NCBI RefSeq assembly: GCF_001591145.1
Contig: NZ_BCUF01000027.1
Coordinates: 1-64,000, forward strand
Reading direction: 5' to 3'
Length of the DNA stretch: 64,000 nt
DNA from: Vibrio harveyi NBRC 15634 = ATCC 14126 = KCTC 12724
GTDB lineage: Bacteria; Pseudomonadota; Gammaproteobacteria; Enterobacterales; Vibrionaceae
Both the position numbers and the translations under genes were made by a program. The number at the start of each line of letters is the position of its first letter. Positions within the stretch are counted from its first letter, which is position 1. A model generated the notes under the pieces. It worked only from the letters and a program-made list of their open reading frames with translations. It was not told the origin of the DNA and searched no databases. Positions 53,050-62,242 of this stretch are shown one piece after another.

Positions 53050-53204
53050 ATCGTTCTTTTTATGACCGATTGAGTTCATAAAATTCCCTAGGCACCAGAA
53101 TTTTGTACTCTAATTGGCGAAATGTGTGAAAAATCATTTCGCCATTTTTAACGAAAGTGTTACCGTGAGGTTCGATACTTGAATTTCAAAGGGTTATGAC
53201 TTTC

Positions 53205-54392
53205 ATGTTTTCTAATCTACCAACTCCCGTATTAGATCCTATTTTATCTCTTTCCGTCGCATACCGCGGCGATGAACGTCCAAACAAGGTTGACCTTGGT
53301 ATTGGCGTGTACAAAAACAGCGCTGGTGAAACGCCAATCATGAAAGCCATTCAAATGGCACAAGAAGTGGTTGTCGAAAACCAAAAGACCAAATCCTACG
53401 TTGGGCTTGCAGGCTGTGAAGAATTCAACCAAAGCATGATCGATCTACTTCTGACGGGTACGTCAGCAACAGATCGTGTGGCAGCGATTCAAACGCCCGG
53501 TGCAAGCGGTGCGTTGCGTATGCTGGGTGACCTAATGAAGGTTGCACAACCAGATACGACGGTTTGGATTTCAAACCCAAGCTACGTAAACCACAAGCCA
53601 GTGATGGAAGCGGCTGGACTTAAGGTGAAGTTCTACCATTACTTCTCGCCAGAAACGAAACAAGTTGATACAACGAAAATACTAGAAGACCTATCTAAAG
53701 CAGGTCCTTCTGATGTCGTGCTTCTGCATGGCTGTTGCCACAACCCAACGGGTGCAGATATTGATTTTTCTGCGTGGCAATCAATTACAGAGCTTTCGCA
53801 AAAGAACGGTTTTACCCCATTTGTGGATATTGCTTACCAAGGCTTTGGTGACGGTCTAGAGGAAGACGCAAAAGGTCTCCGCTTTATGGCTGACAACGTA
53901 GAAGAAATGCTGATCACAACCTCATGTTCTAAGAACTTTGGTTTGTACCGTGAACGTACTGGTGCTGCGATTGTGATCGGTAAAAACACGCAAGACGTGG
54001 CGAATGCAAAAGGTAAGCTTCTGACGTTAGCACGTTCAACTTACACTATGCCGCCAGATCACGGTGCAGCATTGGTGAAAACCATTCTTCAAGATGCCAA
54101 CCTTACTTCAGTTTGGAAACAAGAATTGAACGAAATGCAGCAACGCTTGCTGAATCTTCGTCAAACTTTGTGTAACGAATTGAGAAACAACCATAATACA
54201 GATCAATTTGATTTCATCGAGAGCCACAAAGGCATGTTTACTGTGCTAGGCTTTAGTGAAAACCAAATGGCGCAACTGCGTGAAGATTATGGCATTTATG
54301 GTGTCGGTGATGGTCGTATTAACATCGCTGGTTTGACCGAAACTCATATTCCTTACGTTGCTGACGCGATCCAAAAAGTATCTCAACGTTAA
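53205..54392 (+). CDS. aromatic/aspartate-type amino acid aminotransferase
   Basis: A 395-residue PLP enzyme of the class I aspartate/tyrosine aminotransferase group: N-terminus DPILSLSVAYRGDERPNKVDLGIG (shortened), CHNPTGADI, and the PLP lysine in TTSCSKNFGLYRERTG. The ATG at 53205 is chosen since AAAGGG lies 11 bases before it; the ATG at 53196 is too close to that site. It transfers amino groups between aromatic or acidic amino acids and 2-oxoglutarate; AspC and TyrB types cannot be separated here. Confidence 0.9.
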   Translation: MFSNLPTPVLDPILSLSVAYRGDERPNKVDLGIGVYKNSAGETPIMKAIQMAQEVVVENQKTKSYVGLAGCEEFNQSMIDLLLTGTSATDRVAAIQTPGASGALRMLGDLMKVAQPDTTVWISNPSYVNHKPVMEAAGLKVKFYHYFSPETKQVDTTKILEDLSKAGPSDVVLLHGCCHNPTGADIDFSAWQSITELSQKNGFTPFVDIAYQGFGDGLEEDAKGLRFMADNVEEMLITTSCSKNFGLYRERTGAAIVIGKNTQDVANAKGKLLTLARSTYTMPPDHGAALVKTILQDANLTSVWKQELNEMQQRLLNLRQTLCNELRNNHNTDQFDFIESHKGMFTVLGFSENQMAQLREDYGIYGVGDGRINIAGLTETHIPYVADAIQKVSQR

Positions 54393-54404
54393 TTGGGAGA
54401 GTTA

Positions 54405-55082
54405 ATGAAGAACTGGAAACTGATTCTGCCGCTAATGATGAGCGGCGGTCTTATTGCTTGTACATCTACACCGACAACCACTGAGCCTGCTGAGCCAGAA
54501 ACGCCAGTTGTGGAGCAACCGGTAGAGAAGCCGGACGTAAAACCTGAAATCGAGCCAAAACCTGAGGTGAAACCGGAACAAAAACCGGAAACAAAACCTG
54601 AGAAAAAGCCGGAGCCAAAACCAGAAAAGCCAGCTAAGGTTCAAAAAACGCCTGATGGCATGCTGGTCCTTGGTGCAGAAGAATGGGTTTACGTACCAGC
54701 GATTGACCGCACATTTAAAGCTCGCATTGATACAGGAGCAACAACGTCTTCTATCAGCGCAACCGAAGTGGTTCCGTTCGAGCGTGATGGTAAAGATTGG
54801 GTTCAGTTCAAAATCGATATCAACGGTAAAGCAAGTAAAGAATTTAAACTTCCAGTAGAGCGTTGGGCAAAGATACGTCAGTCTTCTTCGGAAGATGTTG
54901 ATAAACGTCCAGTTGTTGTTGCTTACATCCAGGTAGGCGACCTAAAAGAGCAAACCGAGTTTACTCTAACAGAGCGTGGACATATGAAGTTTCCGATGCT
55001 CTTAGGACGTAGCTTTTTCCGAGATGTCGCTGTTGTGGATGTATCAAAAAAATACGTTCAAAACAAACCAAGCGGTAAGTAG
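54405..55082 (+). CDS. lipoprotein with retropepsin-like (RloA3/zinc protease family) domain
   Basis: A 225-residue lipoprotein: lipobox ending LIAC near residue 19, a long Pro/Lys/Glu linker with repeated KPE units (about 28-82), and a C-terminal domain with ARIDTGATTSSISA, the Asp-Thr-Gly of retropepsin-type aspartic proteases, then VERWAKIR and LLGRSFFRDVAVVD. Family members were once called ATP-dependent zinc proteases. The linker looks like the stiff span of TonB-like proteins and could carry the domain across the periplasm. It lies 12 bases after the aminotransferase gene; functional link unknown. Confidence 0.86.
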   Translation: MKNWKLILPLMMSGGLIACTSTPTTTEPAEPETPVVEQPVEKPDVKPEIEPKPEVKPEQKPETKPEKKPEPKPEKPAKVQKTPDGMLVLGAEEWVYVPAIDRTFKARIDTGATTSSISATEVVPFERDGKDWVQFKIDINGKASKEFKLPVERWAKIRQSSSEDVDKRPVVVAYIQVGDLKEQTEFTLTERGHMKFPMLLGRSFFRDVAVVDVSKKYVQNKPSGK

Positions 55083-55112
55083 TTCATCGTTTGGAAACTG
55101 AAACAAAAAAAA

Positions 55113-55136
55113 GCCTCTCAACTGAGAGGCTTTTTT
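55113..55136 (+). terminator. terminator of the lipoprotein gene
   Basis: GCCTCTCA pairs with TGAGAGGC over a 2-base spacer, with A-run and T-run on the flanks, so it can also serve the opposite gene. Confidence 0.92.
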
Positions 55137-55189
55137 GATTTTTTCAATAAGTTAACCGAGTTTTAGTTCGCTTGGTTAACCTGTAGAAG

Positions 55190-55726
55190 TTAGTAAGCGA
55201 AACGCGCTGACAACACAAGTTGTTGACCGTAAGTACCGTTATCTTTCAAATCAGCACCTAAAGATAACTGTTGAGTCGAATGGAACCTTGCACCAAGGTT
55301 GTAAATCGTTTTTGAATCATCATTATCGATTAATTGGCCAATTCGTCCGTGCAATTCGATGTTCTGCATAAACCAAACGCGAGTACCGATGTTAACTTCG
55401 GTCTTCCATTCGTCACCGACAAGATCACCACTGTCTTTTTTAATGTTGTGAACCAGCATTTGACCATAGATATCAGCAAACTGACCTGCCGGACCATTAA
55501 AGCCAATACCACCGGCGATGTCCCAGTCACCACTGAACTCACTGTCTGCGCGTCCAATAAAATGCGTGTTTTCTGTAAAGTATGTTGTGACTTCGCCGCC
55601 AAACGTGCCTGGGCTTGTACCCATGCGGAATTCCATCATGTTGTAATTGAAATTGTTAGCGTGTGCGGCAAGTGGCAAAACAGCGCACAAACCAAAGGTT
55701 GCTACCTTTAGAGCTTTACCTAGCAT
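55190..55726 (-). CDS. predicted outer membrane beta-barrel protein (YfaZ-like)
   Basis: A 178-residue protein with signal peptide (VATFGLCAVLPLAAHA) and a small barrel of alternating strands ending in LVLSARFAY, the C-terminal aromatic typical for outer membrane insertion. The YfaZ family is the best guess. The ATG is chosen for GGAG at seven bases. Function unknown. Confidence 0.72.
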   Translation of the reverse strand: MLGKALKVATFGLCAVLPLAAHANNFNYNMMEFRMGTSPGTFGGEVTTYFTENTHFIGRADSEFSGDWDIAGGIGFNGPAGQFADIYGQMLVHNIKKDSGDLVGDEWKTEVNIGTRVWFMQNIELHGRIGQLIDNDDSKTIYNLGARFHSTQQLSLGADLKDNGTYGQQLVLSARFAY

Positions 55727-55888
55727 GGGTGTCTCCGGCAAAAAATAATACGAACGAAAAAAGGGTCTGCAAAATGCAGACCAAGATTTACAAAATATCA
55801 TTATAGGTGTTTCCCGTCACCCTATGCACTAGGACAAAGTGCGCATGATCAATGTTTTATTGCCCAAATTGGCGTTGAACGGGCAGAA

Positions 55889-56260
55889 CTACATCACAAC
55901 TAAATGTTCGACTTCGATTTCCGGTTTGCTTCCGCCTTCAAACTCACCGAATAGACGTACTTTTGTCGTTTGGTCAATAGGAGTTGTTAGTCGAATATCA
56001 TCATCCAATTCAACCATGATTTCGCCAGAGCCATCGCTGAAGATAAATTGGTCAGCACGAGTTTGACGTAGTAGATTGCCTTCTACGACAACGTCTTTCT
56101 CTGTAAACATGCTTGATTCTTTGATCAACGCATCTACCTTTTCTACCGTTACAGGTCCATTAAATTGGATGCTTGATTGACCGTGGTTGTGGTCTTTAGC
56201 CATTGCAACAGTAGGAGCGATAGCAAGTGCAGCGATAGTAGCGATTACAGTATTTTTCAT
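55889..56260 (-). CDS. YgiW/YdeI-type BOF family stress protein
   Basis: A 123-residue periplasmic protein: signal peptide (VIATIAALAIAPTVAMA) then an OB-fold domain (FNGPVTVEKVDALIKESSMF, KDVVVEGNLLRQTRADQFIF, EIMVELDDD). The family is linked to tolerance of peroxide, acid and cationic peptides in enteric bacteria. Single-gene unit, divergent from cobQ. Confidence 0.88.
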   Translation of the reverse strand: MKNTVIATIAALAIAPTVAMAKDHNHGQSSIQFNGPVTVEKVDALIKESSMFTEKDVVVEGNLLRQTRADQFIFSDGSGEIMVELDDDIRLTTPIDQTTKVRLFGEFEGGSKPEIEVEHLVVM

Positions 56261-56424
56261 AATTTGGTTTCTCTATATAGGTGTTCGTTTTTGATGGTGC
56301 TATTAAAACAAACCGTATTTGAACCATTACTGATTCGAACATTCATATTCGATTCATTTTCTTGAGTCCGATACTGAGATAACGTTATGATTGTTCACCT
56401 TCTTTTTTCTCTTATTAAACGTTC

Positions 56425-57876
56425 ATGAAATCACCAATCCCTTCATTAATGGTACAAGGCACGACTTCTGATGCCGGAAAAAGCGTCCTTGTGGCAGGTT
56501 TATGCCGTGTACTAGCCCGTAGAGGGATAAAGGTTGCCCCATTCAAGCCACAGAACATGGCCTTAAATAGTGCAGTAACCAAAGATGGTGGGGAGATTGG
56601 GCGTGCTCAAGCAGTGCAAGCGCAAGCGTGTAATGTCGAACCAACCGTTCACATGAACCCAGTGCTAATCAAACCGAACAGCGATACAGGTGCACAGATC
56701 ATCTTACAAGGTAAAGCTTTGTCGAACATGGATGCTGTCGGATTTCATGATTACAAAAAAGTGGCAATGGGAACCGTATTGGACTCATTTTCAAAACTGG
56801 TGGATGAATACCAATCCGTCATGATTGAAGGAGCGGGCAGTCCGGCAGAGATTAACTTAAGAGAAAATGACATCGCCAACATGGGCTTTGCAGAAGAAGC
56901 CGACGTACCCGTTATTATTATCGCGGATATCGACCGTGGTGGTGTGTTTGCCCATCTGTATGGGACGCTAGCGTTACTATCCAAATCTGAACAAGCTCGC
57001 GTCAAAGGCTTTGTGATTAATCGCTTCCGTGGCGATATCAGCTTGCTTGAATCTGGTCTTGATTGGTTAGAAGAGAAAACGGGCAAGCCTGTACTGGGTG
57101 TATTGCCGTATCTTCACGGGCTAAACCTCGAAGCAGAAGATGCCATTACGGCACAGCAAGAGCTGTCTTCACAAGTGAAACTCAATGTTGTGGTACCAGT
57201 ATTAACCCGCATTAGTAATCACACCGATTTTGATGTGTTGCGTCTTAATCCAGACATTAACCTTCGCTACGTTGGCAAGGGCGAAAAGATCGACAAAGCC
57301 GACCTCGTGATCTTGCCGGGTACTAAGTCAGTTCGAGACGATTTGGATTATCTACGTAGCCAAGGCTGGGATAAAGATATTCAACGTCACATCCGTCTGG
57401 GTGGCAAAGTCATTGGCATTTGTGGTGGTTACCAGATGCTTGGCAACGTAATTGACGACCCAAATGGCGTAGAGGGTCAGCCTGGTTGTAGTGAAGGTCT
57501 TGGTTTGTTAGACATCACTACAACTCTAACCGACAGTAAACAGTTAACGCATACACAAGCGCAGCTTTGCCTAAACGGTAAGACAGCAGACGTGAAAGGC
57601 TATGAGATTCACGTTGGTCGAACTGAAGTTAAGAGCGCTCAACCTCTCAAGTTAAATTCAGGGGAGGCAGAAGGATCGCTGAGTGAATGTGGCCAAATTA
57701 TGGGAACTTACCTACACGGGTTCTTCGATGAGGCAGACGTGTTGAGCTTGGTTTCAGAGTGGGTAAACGGCACTCAAATAAAACAACAAGACTTTGAAGA
57801 GTTAAAAGAACAGGGCATTAATCGCATTGCGGATGCGATAGAACAACATATGAATCTTGACTTTCTGTTCAAATAA
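56425..57876 (+). CDS. cobQ: cobyric acid synthase
   Basis: A 483-residue amidotransferase adding amide groups to adenosylcobyrinic acid a,c-diamide. It has an N-terminal ATP-binding domain (VQGTTSDAGKSVLVAGL) and a C-terminal glutamine amidotransferase domain with the cysteine in IGICGGYQMLG and histidine in GTYLHGFF. It is alone here, away from other cobalamin genes, which suggests late-stage synthesis or salvage from imported precursors. No cobalamin riboswitch was recognised upstream. Confidence 0.94.
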   Translation: MKSPIPSLMVQGTTSDAGKSVLVAGLCRVLARRGIKVAPFKPQNMALNSAVTKDGGEIGRAQAVQAQACNVEPTVHMNPVLIKPNSDTGAQIILQGKALSNMDAVGFHDYKKVAMGTVLDSFSKLVDEYQSVMIEGAGSPAEINLRENDIANMGFAEEADVPVIIIADIDRGGVFAHLYGTLALLSKSEQARVKGFVINRFRGDISLLESGLDWLEEKTGKPVLGVLPYLHGLNLEAEDAITAQQELSSQVKLNVVVPVLTRISNHTDFDVLRLNPDINLRYVGKGEKIDKADLVILPGTKSVRDDLDYLRSQGWDKDIQRHIRLGGKVIGICGGYQMLGNVIDDPNGVEGQPGCSEGLGLLDITTTLTDSKQLTHTQAQLCLNGKTADVKGYEIHVGRTEVKSAQPLKLNSGEAEGSLSECGQIMGTYLHGFFDEADVLSLVSEWVNGTQIKQQDFEELKEQGINRIADAIEQHMNLDFLFK

Positions 57877-57966
57877 AACCAGTTTTTAACTGTTTGAAGC
57901 ACAAATAAAAGTGGACAGATAGCTCCACAGTTTCAACTTCTGCCTGCCTAGAACCGGAGTGTTTTT

Positions 57967-58719
57967 ATGAAAGCATGGAAAATACATGCTTGCCTAGTGG
58001 CAATATTGAGCGTTTCATCAGCAGCAAACGCAGCAACTGAATTAAAAGTCTACGCAGCTTCGTCAATGACCAACGCGGTCAACGATATTGCACAACAATT
58101 CGAGACAAAGTATGACGTAACGGTCACGCCTGTTTATGGGGGTTCTTCGTCTATCGCTCGCCAGATTTTAAACGGCGCACCTGCAGATATTTTTATCTCG
58201 GCAAACACTAAGTGGATGGATTACTTAGTAAAATCAAAAGCAGTAAAAAATGACAGTGTCACTAATTTAGTGCGAAATAGCCTAGTTTTGATTGCACCAA
58301 AAGCCTCAACAATCGAGCCTTTTGATTTTTCAGATGCAAAAGCATGGAACCAAGCATTAGAAGGTAATCGTCTTGCTTTGGGTAACCCTGTATCTGTTCC
58401 TGCCGGCATGTACGCGAAAGAATCGCTCACCAACCTTGGTGTTTGGAAGAAACTAGAACGCCAAATTGCACCTGCAAAGAACGTTCGTTTAGCTTTAGCG
58501 CTTGTTGAACGTGGCGAAGCCCCATTGGGCGTGGTGTATAAGACGGACGCACTTTTAACAGATAAAGTAAAAGTGGTGGGCGAGTTTGCAAATGACACTC
58601 ACGCGGACATCATTTACCCAGCAGCGATTGTTAAAGACTCTACGCAATCCAAGCAATTCTTCGAATATTTGAAATCGGACGATGCTAAAAAAGTGTTTGC
58701 ACAATACGGTTTTCAATAA
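57967..58719 (+). CDS. modA: molybdate-binding periplasmic protein
   Basis: A 250-residue binding protein with signal peptide (CLVAILSVSSAANA). Typical ModA motifs are ELKVYAASSMTNAVNDIA, YGGSSSIARQI, GAPADIFISAN and LGNPVSVPAGMYA. It captures molybdate for the ModBC transporter. A short hairpin GTGGA/TCCAC lies about 40 bases upstream; no ModE box was recognised. Confidence 0.95.
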   Translation: MKAWKIHACLVAILSVSSAANAATELKVYAASSMTNAVNDIAQQFETKYDVTVTPVYGGSSSIARQILNGAPADIFISANTKWMDYLVKSKAVKNDSVTNLVRNSLVLIAPKASTIEPFDFSDAKAWNQALEGNRLALGNPVSVPAGMYAKESLTNLGVWKKLERQIAPAKNVRLALALVERGEAPLGVVYKTDALLTDKVKVVGEFANDTHADIIYPAAIVKDSTQSKQFFEYLKSDDAKKVFAQYGFQ

Positions 58720-58731
58720 AAAGGGCATAGA

Positions 58732-59421
58732 GTGACAGAACTTGAATACCAAGCCTTAATACTGAGCCTTAAAGTTGGAGCATATGCTGTCCTGTGGTTG
58801 ATTCCTTTGGGAATTGCTTTTGCTTGGTTACTTTCACGAAAAGAGTTTATAGGTAAGTCTATTCTAGACAGCTTGATCCATCTGCCATTGGTTTTACCGC
58901 CAGTGGTAATAGGTTATCTATTGCTGATCTCGCTTGGTCGCCAAGGCTTTTTGGGGAATTGGCTATATGAACATTTTGGTTTGGTATTCAGCTTCAACTG
59001 GAAGGGAGCGGTGGTTGCTTGTGTTGTTGTAGCTCTACCTTTGATGGTGCGTTCCGTCCGTCTGAGTTTAGATAATGTTGACCCAAAACTTGAGCATGCC
59101 GCATCGACGTTAGGCGCATCACCTTTGAAGGTGTTTTTTACGATCACATTGCCTTTAACCATTCCCGGAATTATTACCGGAACGATGTTGTCTTTTGCCC
59201 GTAGCCTTGGTGAATTTGGTGCCACAATCAGCTTTGTTTCTAACATACCAGGCGAAACCCAAACCATTCCTTTGGCGATGTACAACTTCATAGAAACGCC
59301 AGGAGCAGAGATAGAAGCTGCTCGTTTGTGCGTTATTTCCATTGCTTTAGCACTGTCGACCTTAATGATCTCTGAATGGTTAAATCGTAAAGCGGCTTCA
59401 CGTTTGGGAGCTAAGCGATGA
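58732..59421 (+). CDS. modB: molybdate ABC transporter permease
   Basis: A 229-residue inner membrane permease of about five to six helices. The coupling loop EHAASTLGASPLKVFFTITLPL and the RSLGEFGATISF motif are typical of ModB. It starts at GTG after the modA stop (12 bases) and overlaps modC through ATGA. Confidence 0.94.
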   Translation: MTELEYQALILSLKVGAYAVLWLIPLGIAFAWLLSRKEFIGKSILDSLIHLPLVLPPVVIGYLLLISLGRQGFLGNWLYEHFGLVFSFNWKGAVVACVVVALPLMVRSVRLSLDNVDPKLEHAASTLGASPLKVFFTITLPLTIPGIITGTMLSFARSLGEFGATISFVSNIPGETQTIPLAMYNFIETPGAEIEAARLCVISIALALSTLMISEWLNRKAASRLGAKR

Positions 59422-60524
59422 GTATCAAAATTCAATTTAAACAATTACTTGGCGAAACTGACTTTGACATTGATCTGACGTTACCGGGTAACGGAATAAG
59501 TGCCTTATTTGGTCGCTCAGGAGCAGGAAAAACAACGTTAATCAATGTGATTAGCGGATTGGTCACACCCCAACAAGGCAAAGTGTCCATTGGGGAACAT
59601 GTTCTTTTCGATAGCGATGTTGGCATTAATTTACCCACGCATAAACGCAGAATCGGTTATGTCTTCCAAGACTCGCGTTTATTCCCGCATTACTCAGTGA
59701 AAGGCAATTTACTCTACGGTGTCGTGGAAAAAGATGAAGATTATTTTGATAAGGTGACAGAACTGCTAGCTATTAAGCCGCTACTGAAACGCTTTCCAAT
59801 CTCTTTATCCGGTGGTGAAAAGCAACGTGTCGCTATTGCAAGAGCGCTTCTTTCCAAGCCTAATCTACTTTTGATGGATGAACCTTTGGCGTCTCTAGAT
59901 ATGCCGCGTAAGCGTGAAGTAATGCCATTTTTAGAAGAGCTGTCTGAGCAAGTCAATATTCCAATCGTATACGTTACGCATAGCTTGCAAGAAATCTTAC
60001 GTTTAGCGCAGCACCTGTCGATTCTAGACAAGGGGCGAATCATGATGTCTGGCAAGTTAGAAGATGTGTGGGCTTCTCATGCCATGCGCCCTTGGCAGTC
60101 GTTCTCAGACCACAGTAGTTTGTTTGAAGGAAAGATCGCAACGCATCATGATAAGTACGCATTGACGTGTGTAAAACTCGCGCCATGTGCTTGTTTGTGG
60201 GTTCAAAAGGTGGATGGTGAACCTAATACGCCAATTCGTCTTCAAGTACGTGCGAACGATGTTTCTATTGCATTAGAGAAGCCTGTTGGCACCTCTATTC
60301 GTAACGTCTTAGCCGCAACAGTCGCTTCCATAGAAGAGCTGAATACAGGTGAAGACAAGCAAAGTATTACCGTTTCGCTCAAACTAGATGAAGAGTGCCA
60401 TTTGTGGGCAACGATTACGCCATGGGCATTGGACGATTTGAACCTAAAAGTCGGCGATGCCGTCTACGCTCAGATAAAAGGCGTAAGTGTTACACAACGA
60501 GATATTGCGTTAGCTCATCACTGA
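59418..60524 (+). CDS. modC: molybdate ABC transporter ATP-binding protein
   Basis: A 368-residue ATPase: Walker A GRSGAGKT, signature LSGGEKQRVAIARALL, Walker B LLLMDEPLASLD, switch histidine in VYVTHS, and a C-terminal MOBE domain (about 290-368) that binds molybdate for feedback. Molybdate supplies nitrate reductase and other anaerobic molybdoenzymes, in line with the nir genes earlier in the window. Confidence 0.95.
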   Translation: MSIKIQFKQLLGETDFDIDLTLPGNGISALFGRSGAGKTTLINVISGLVTPQQGKVSIGEHVLFDSDVGINLPTHKRRIGYVFQDSRLFPHYSVKGNLLYGVVEKDEDYFDKVTELLAIKPLLKRFPISLSGGEKQRVAIARALLSKPNLLLMDEPLASLDMPRKREVMPFLEELSEQVNIPIVYVTHSLQEILRLAQHLSILDKGRIMMSGKLEDVWASHAMRPWQSFSDHSSLFEGKIATHHDKYALTCVKLAPCACLWVQKVDGEPNTPIRLQVRANDVSIALEKPVGTSIRNVLAATVASIEELNTGEDKQSITVSLKLDEECHLWATITPWALDDLNLKVGDAVYAQIKGVSVTQRDIALAHH

Positions 60525-60546
60525 TTACCAGAACCTCAAATACACA

Positions 60547-60573
60547 AAAGGCCGCATCTGCGGCCTTTATTTT
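60547..60573 (+). terminator. terminator of modABC
   Basis: AAGGCCGCA pairs with TGCGGCCTT, followed by TATTTT; the A-rich flank allows use by the opposite gene as well. Confidence 0.9.
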
Positions 60574-60587
60574 GAAGAGTTTCGGAA

Positions 60588-61025
60588 TTACTTCACGAAT
60601 ACTTCTTTGAATTCACGTTTAAGAAGAGGATCGCGACGTGCTTTCTTAAGTTGCTTAACCATGTCTTTCACGCAGTTGTGTAGAACATTGTCTAGCAGTT
60701 GAGCACGGTAGTCTTCTTTGTCTTCATCTGTCATGTTTTCTGGCAGATTTAGTGTCGGGAATTCTTCCATTACATTTAGGCCAGCAAAAGCTTGACCAAC
60801 AGATACTAGAGCGTGGAATTGCTCGAAGTTGTCCAGAATGTTTTGTGCACTCGCTGGCATTTCATCCCAAGATGCACGAACAGCTTCTTCAGACACTTCA
60901 TGGATAGAGGTAACCATCTCGAACATTTGCTCAGGAACTTCGTCAAACTCGATAACTTTGCGCAGTTCTGGAGAAATAGTTTCTAGATCGATTTTTTTAC
61001 TTTCGTTGTTAGTTGCTTCTGACAT
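60588..61025 (-). CDS. DUF3069 protein
   Basis: A 145-residue soluble, acidic, mostly helical protein (KIDLETISPELRKVIEFDEV, then VRASWDEMPASAQNILDNFE). No signal peptide or catalytic motif. The family is common in Vibrio and relatives and has no known function. The ATG follows AGGACTTACC; a longer frame lacks a ribosome site. Confidence 0.85.
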   Translation of the reverse strand: MSEATNNESKKIDLETISPELRKVIEFDEVPEQMFEMVTSIHEVSEEAVRASWDEMPASAQNILDNFEQFHALVSVGQAFAGLNVMEEFPTLNLPENMTDEDKEDYRAQLLDNVLHNCVKDMVKQLKKARRDPLLKREFKEVFVK

Positions 61026-61130
61026 GGTAAGTCCTGTTAGTACATAAGTGCGCACATTACTTTTAGTGCATAGTGTAACCAGATTACAGTGGCTCTCGTT
61101 ACAAAAGGCGGGAATATTAATACCAAATGC

Positions 61131-61160
61131 ATCAAATAGCTACCATAAGAACTATTTGAT
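61131..61160. repeat. inverted repeat upstream of the regulator gene
   Basis: ATCAAATAG (61131-61139) and CTATTTGAT (61152-61160) are perfect inverted copies with a 12-base loop. It may be a dispersed palindrome or an operator of the following response regulator gene. Confidence 0.5.
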
Positions 61161-61256
61161 TACGTGACCGTTCAACAAAAAATATAGCACTAAATTTGTC
61201 GCGTAATGCAACAAGTCTGTGAGTATGATATATGTTTAATAAAGACTGATAAAAGA

Positions 61257-62228
61257 ATGGAACGCGCTATGCAACCGACAGGGACATCGATGCGCATTCT
61301 GTTAGTTGATGATGTTCAACTAGACCGAATGCAGTTGGCTATCCGATTAAAACAACAAGGTCATATAGTTAAAGCCGTTGGAAGCGGGCTAGAAGCACTC
61401 AATACCTATGAAAGCTTCGACCCAGAGCTCGTATTGCTCGACATTGCGATGCCCGACATGAATGGCTTCGAAGTGTCGCTTCATATCAGAGAAACCTTCC
61501 CGGATTGGATTCCTATTATCTTCTTAAGTAGCCATGAAGAGCCAGAAATGATCGCGAAAGCGATAGAGGCGGGTGGTGATGACTATTTGATAAAGCCGGT
61601 CGACAAATTGGTGCTCAACTCTAAACTAATGGCAATGCAGCGTATTGCCCACATGCGTCGTGAATTGAAGCAAGCAACCGCGCAACTTGAAGAAATGAAT
61701 TCACGTCTGCAGCAACAGGCGAACGAAGATGGTTTAACAAAGCTGTATAATCGACGCTATATCGATCATAAACTTGAAACCATGATCGCGTGGCATGGTC
61801 GCCATCATATGCCGATGGCGTTAATTCTTCTCGATGTAGACTTCTTTAAGCCATTTAATGACAACTACGGTCATATAGAAGGGGATCGATGCTTACAAGC
61901 AATCGCAAACCAACTCAAAGCGACATTCTGCCGTTCAGGAGAATATGTAGGTCGTTACGGCGGTGAAGAGTTTGTCATTTTACTGAACAGTACAGACGCC
62001 CAGACCGCAGAAAGAGAGGCGGAGCGAATCCAAGAAGCGATGTACTTCTTAGATTACCCACATGCATACTCTAGCGTTGCAAATAGGGTGACAGTGTCAC
62101 AGGGTGTGTTTGCATTTCAGCCAACAGGTAAGGATAATGTCGCTGAATTATATGCGACTGCAGATAGAGCACTTTACACATCAAAGTCGCTAGGTCGCAA
62201 TACGTATACTGTAGTAAATGCAAGTTAA
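61257..62228 (+). CDS. response regulator with GGDEF domain (diguanylate cyclase)
   Basis: About 323 residues: receiver domain (ILLVDDVQLDRMQ, phosphoacceptor aspartate in VLLDIAMPDMNG, DDYLIKPVDK), a short coiled coil (ELKQATAQLEEMNSRLQQQA), then a GGDEF domain (EDGLTKLYNRR, LDVDFFKPFNDNYGHIEGD, GRYGGEEFVILL). GGEEF is intact, so c-di-GMP synthesis is expected. The I-site position reads RSGE, not RxxD. Start may be ATG 61257 or 61269-61290; the ribosome sites are weak. No kinase gene is near. A barrel gene follows after 14 bases. Confidence 0.9.
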   Translation: MERAMQPTGTSMRILLVDDVQLDRMQLAIRLKQQGHIVKAVGSGLEALNTYESFDPELVLLDIAMPDMNGFEVSLHIRETFPDWIPIIFLSSHEEPEMIAKAIEAGGDDYLIKPVDKLVLNSKLMAMQRIAHMRRELKQATAQLEEMNSRLQQQANEDGLTKLYNRRYIDHKLETMIAWHGRHHMPMALILLDVDFFKPFNDNYGHIEGDRCLQAIANQLKATFCRSGEYVGRYGGEEFVILLNSTDAQTAEREAERIQEAMYFLDYPHAYSSVANRVTVSQGVFAFQPTGKDNVAELYATADRALYTSKSLGRNTYTVVNAS

Positions 62229-62242
62229 ATCAATACGATAGA

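Noticed and set aside
56261..56424. A possible cobalamin riboswitch before cobQ
   Set aside because: No B12-box-like sequence or suitable stem arrangement was recognised in the 164-base gap.
57877..57966. A possible molybdenum cofactor riboswitch or ModE site before modA
   Set aside because: The gap is only 90 bases, too short for the riboswitch, and no ModE-type TATATA arms are present; only a small hairpin was seen.
58914..59444. A 176-codon open frame antisense to modB
   Set aside because: It lies opposite a conserved modB with full family motifs and has no ribosome site or recognisable domain.
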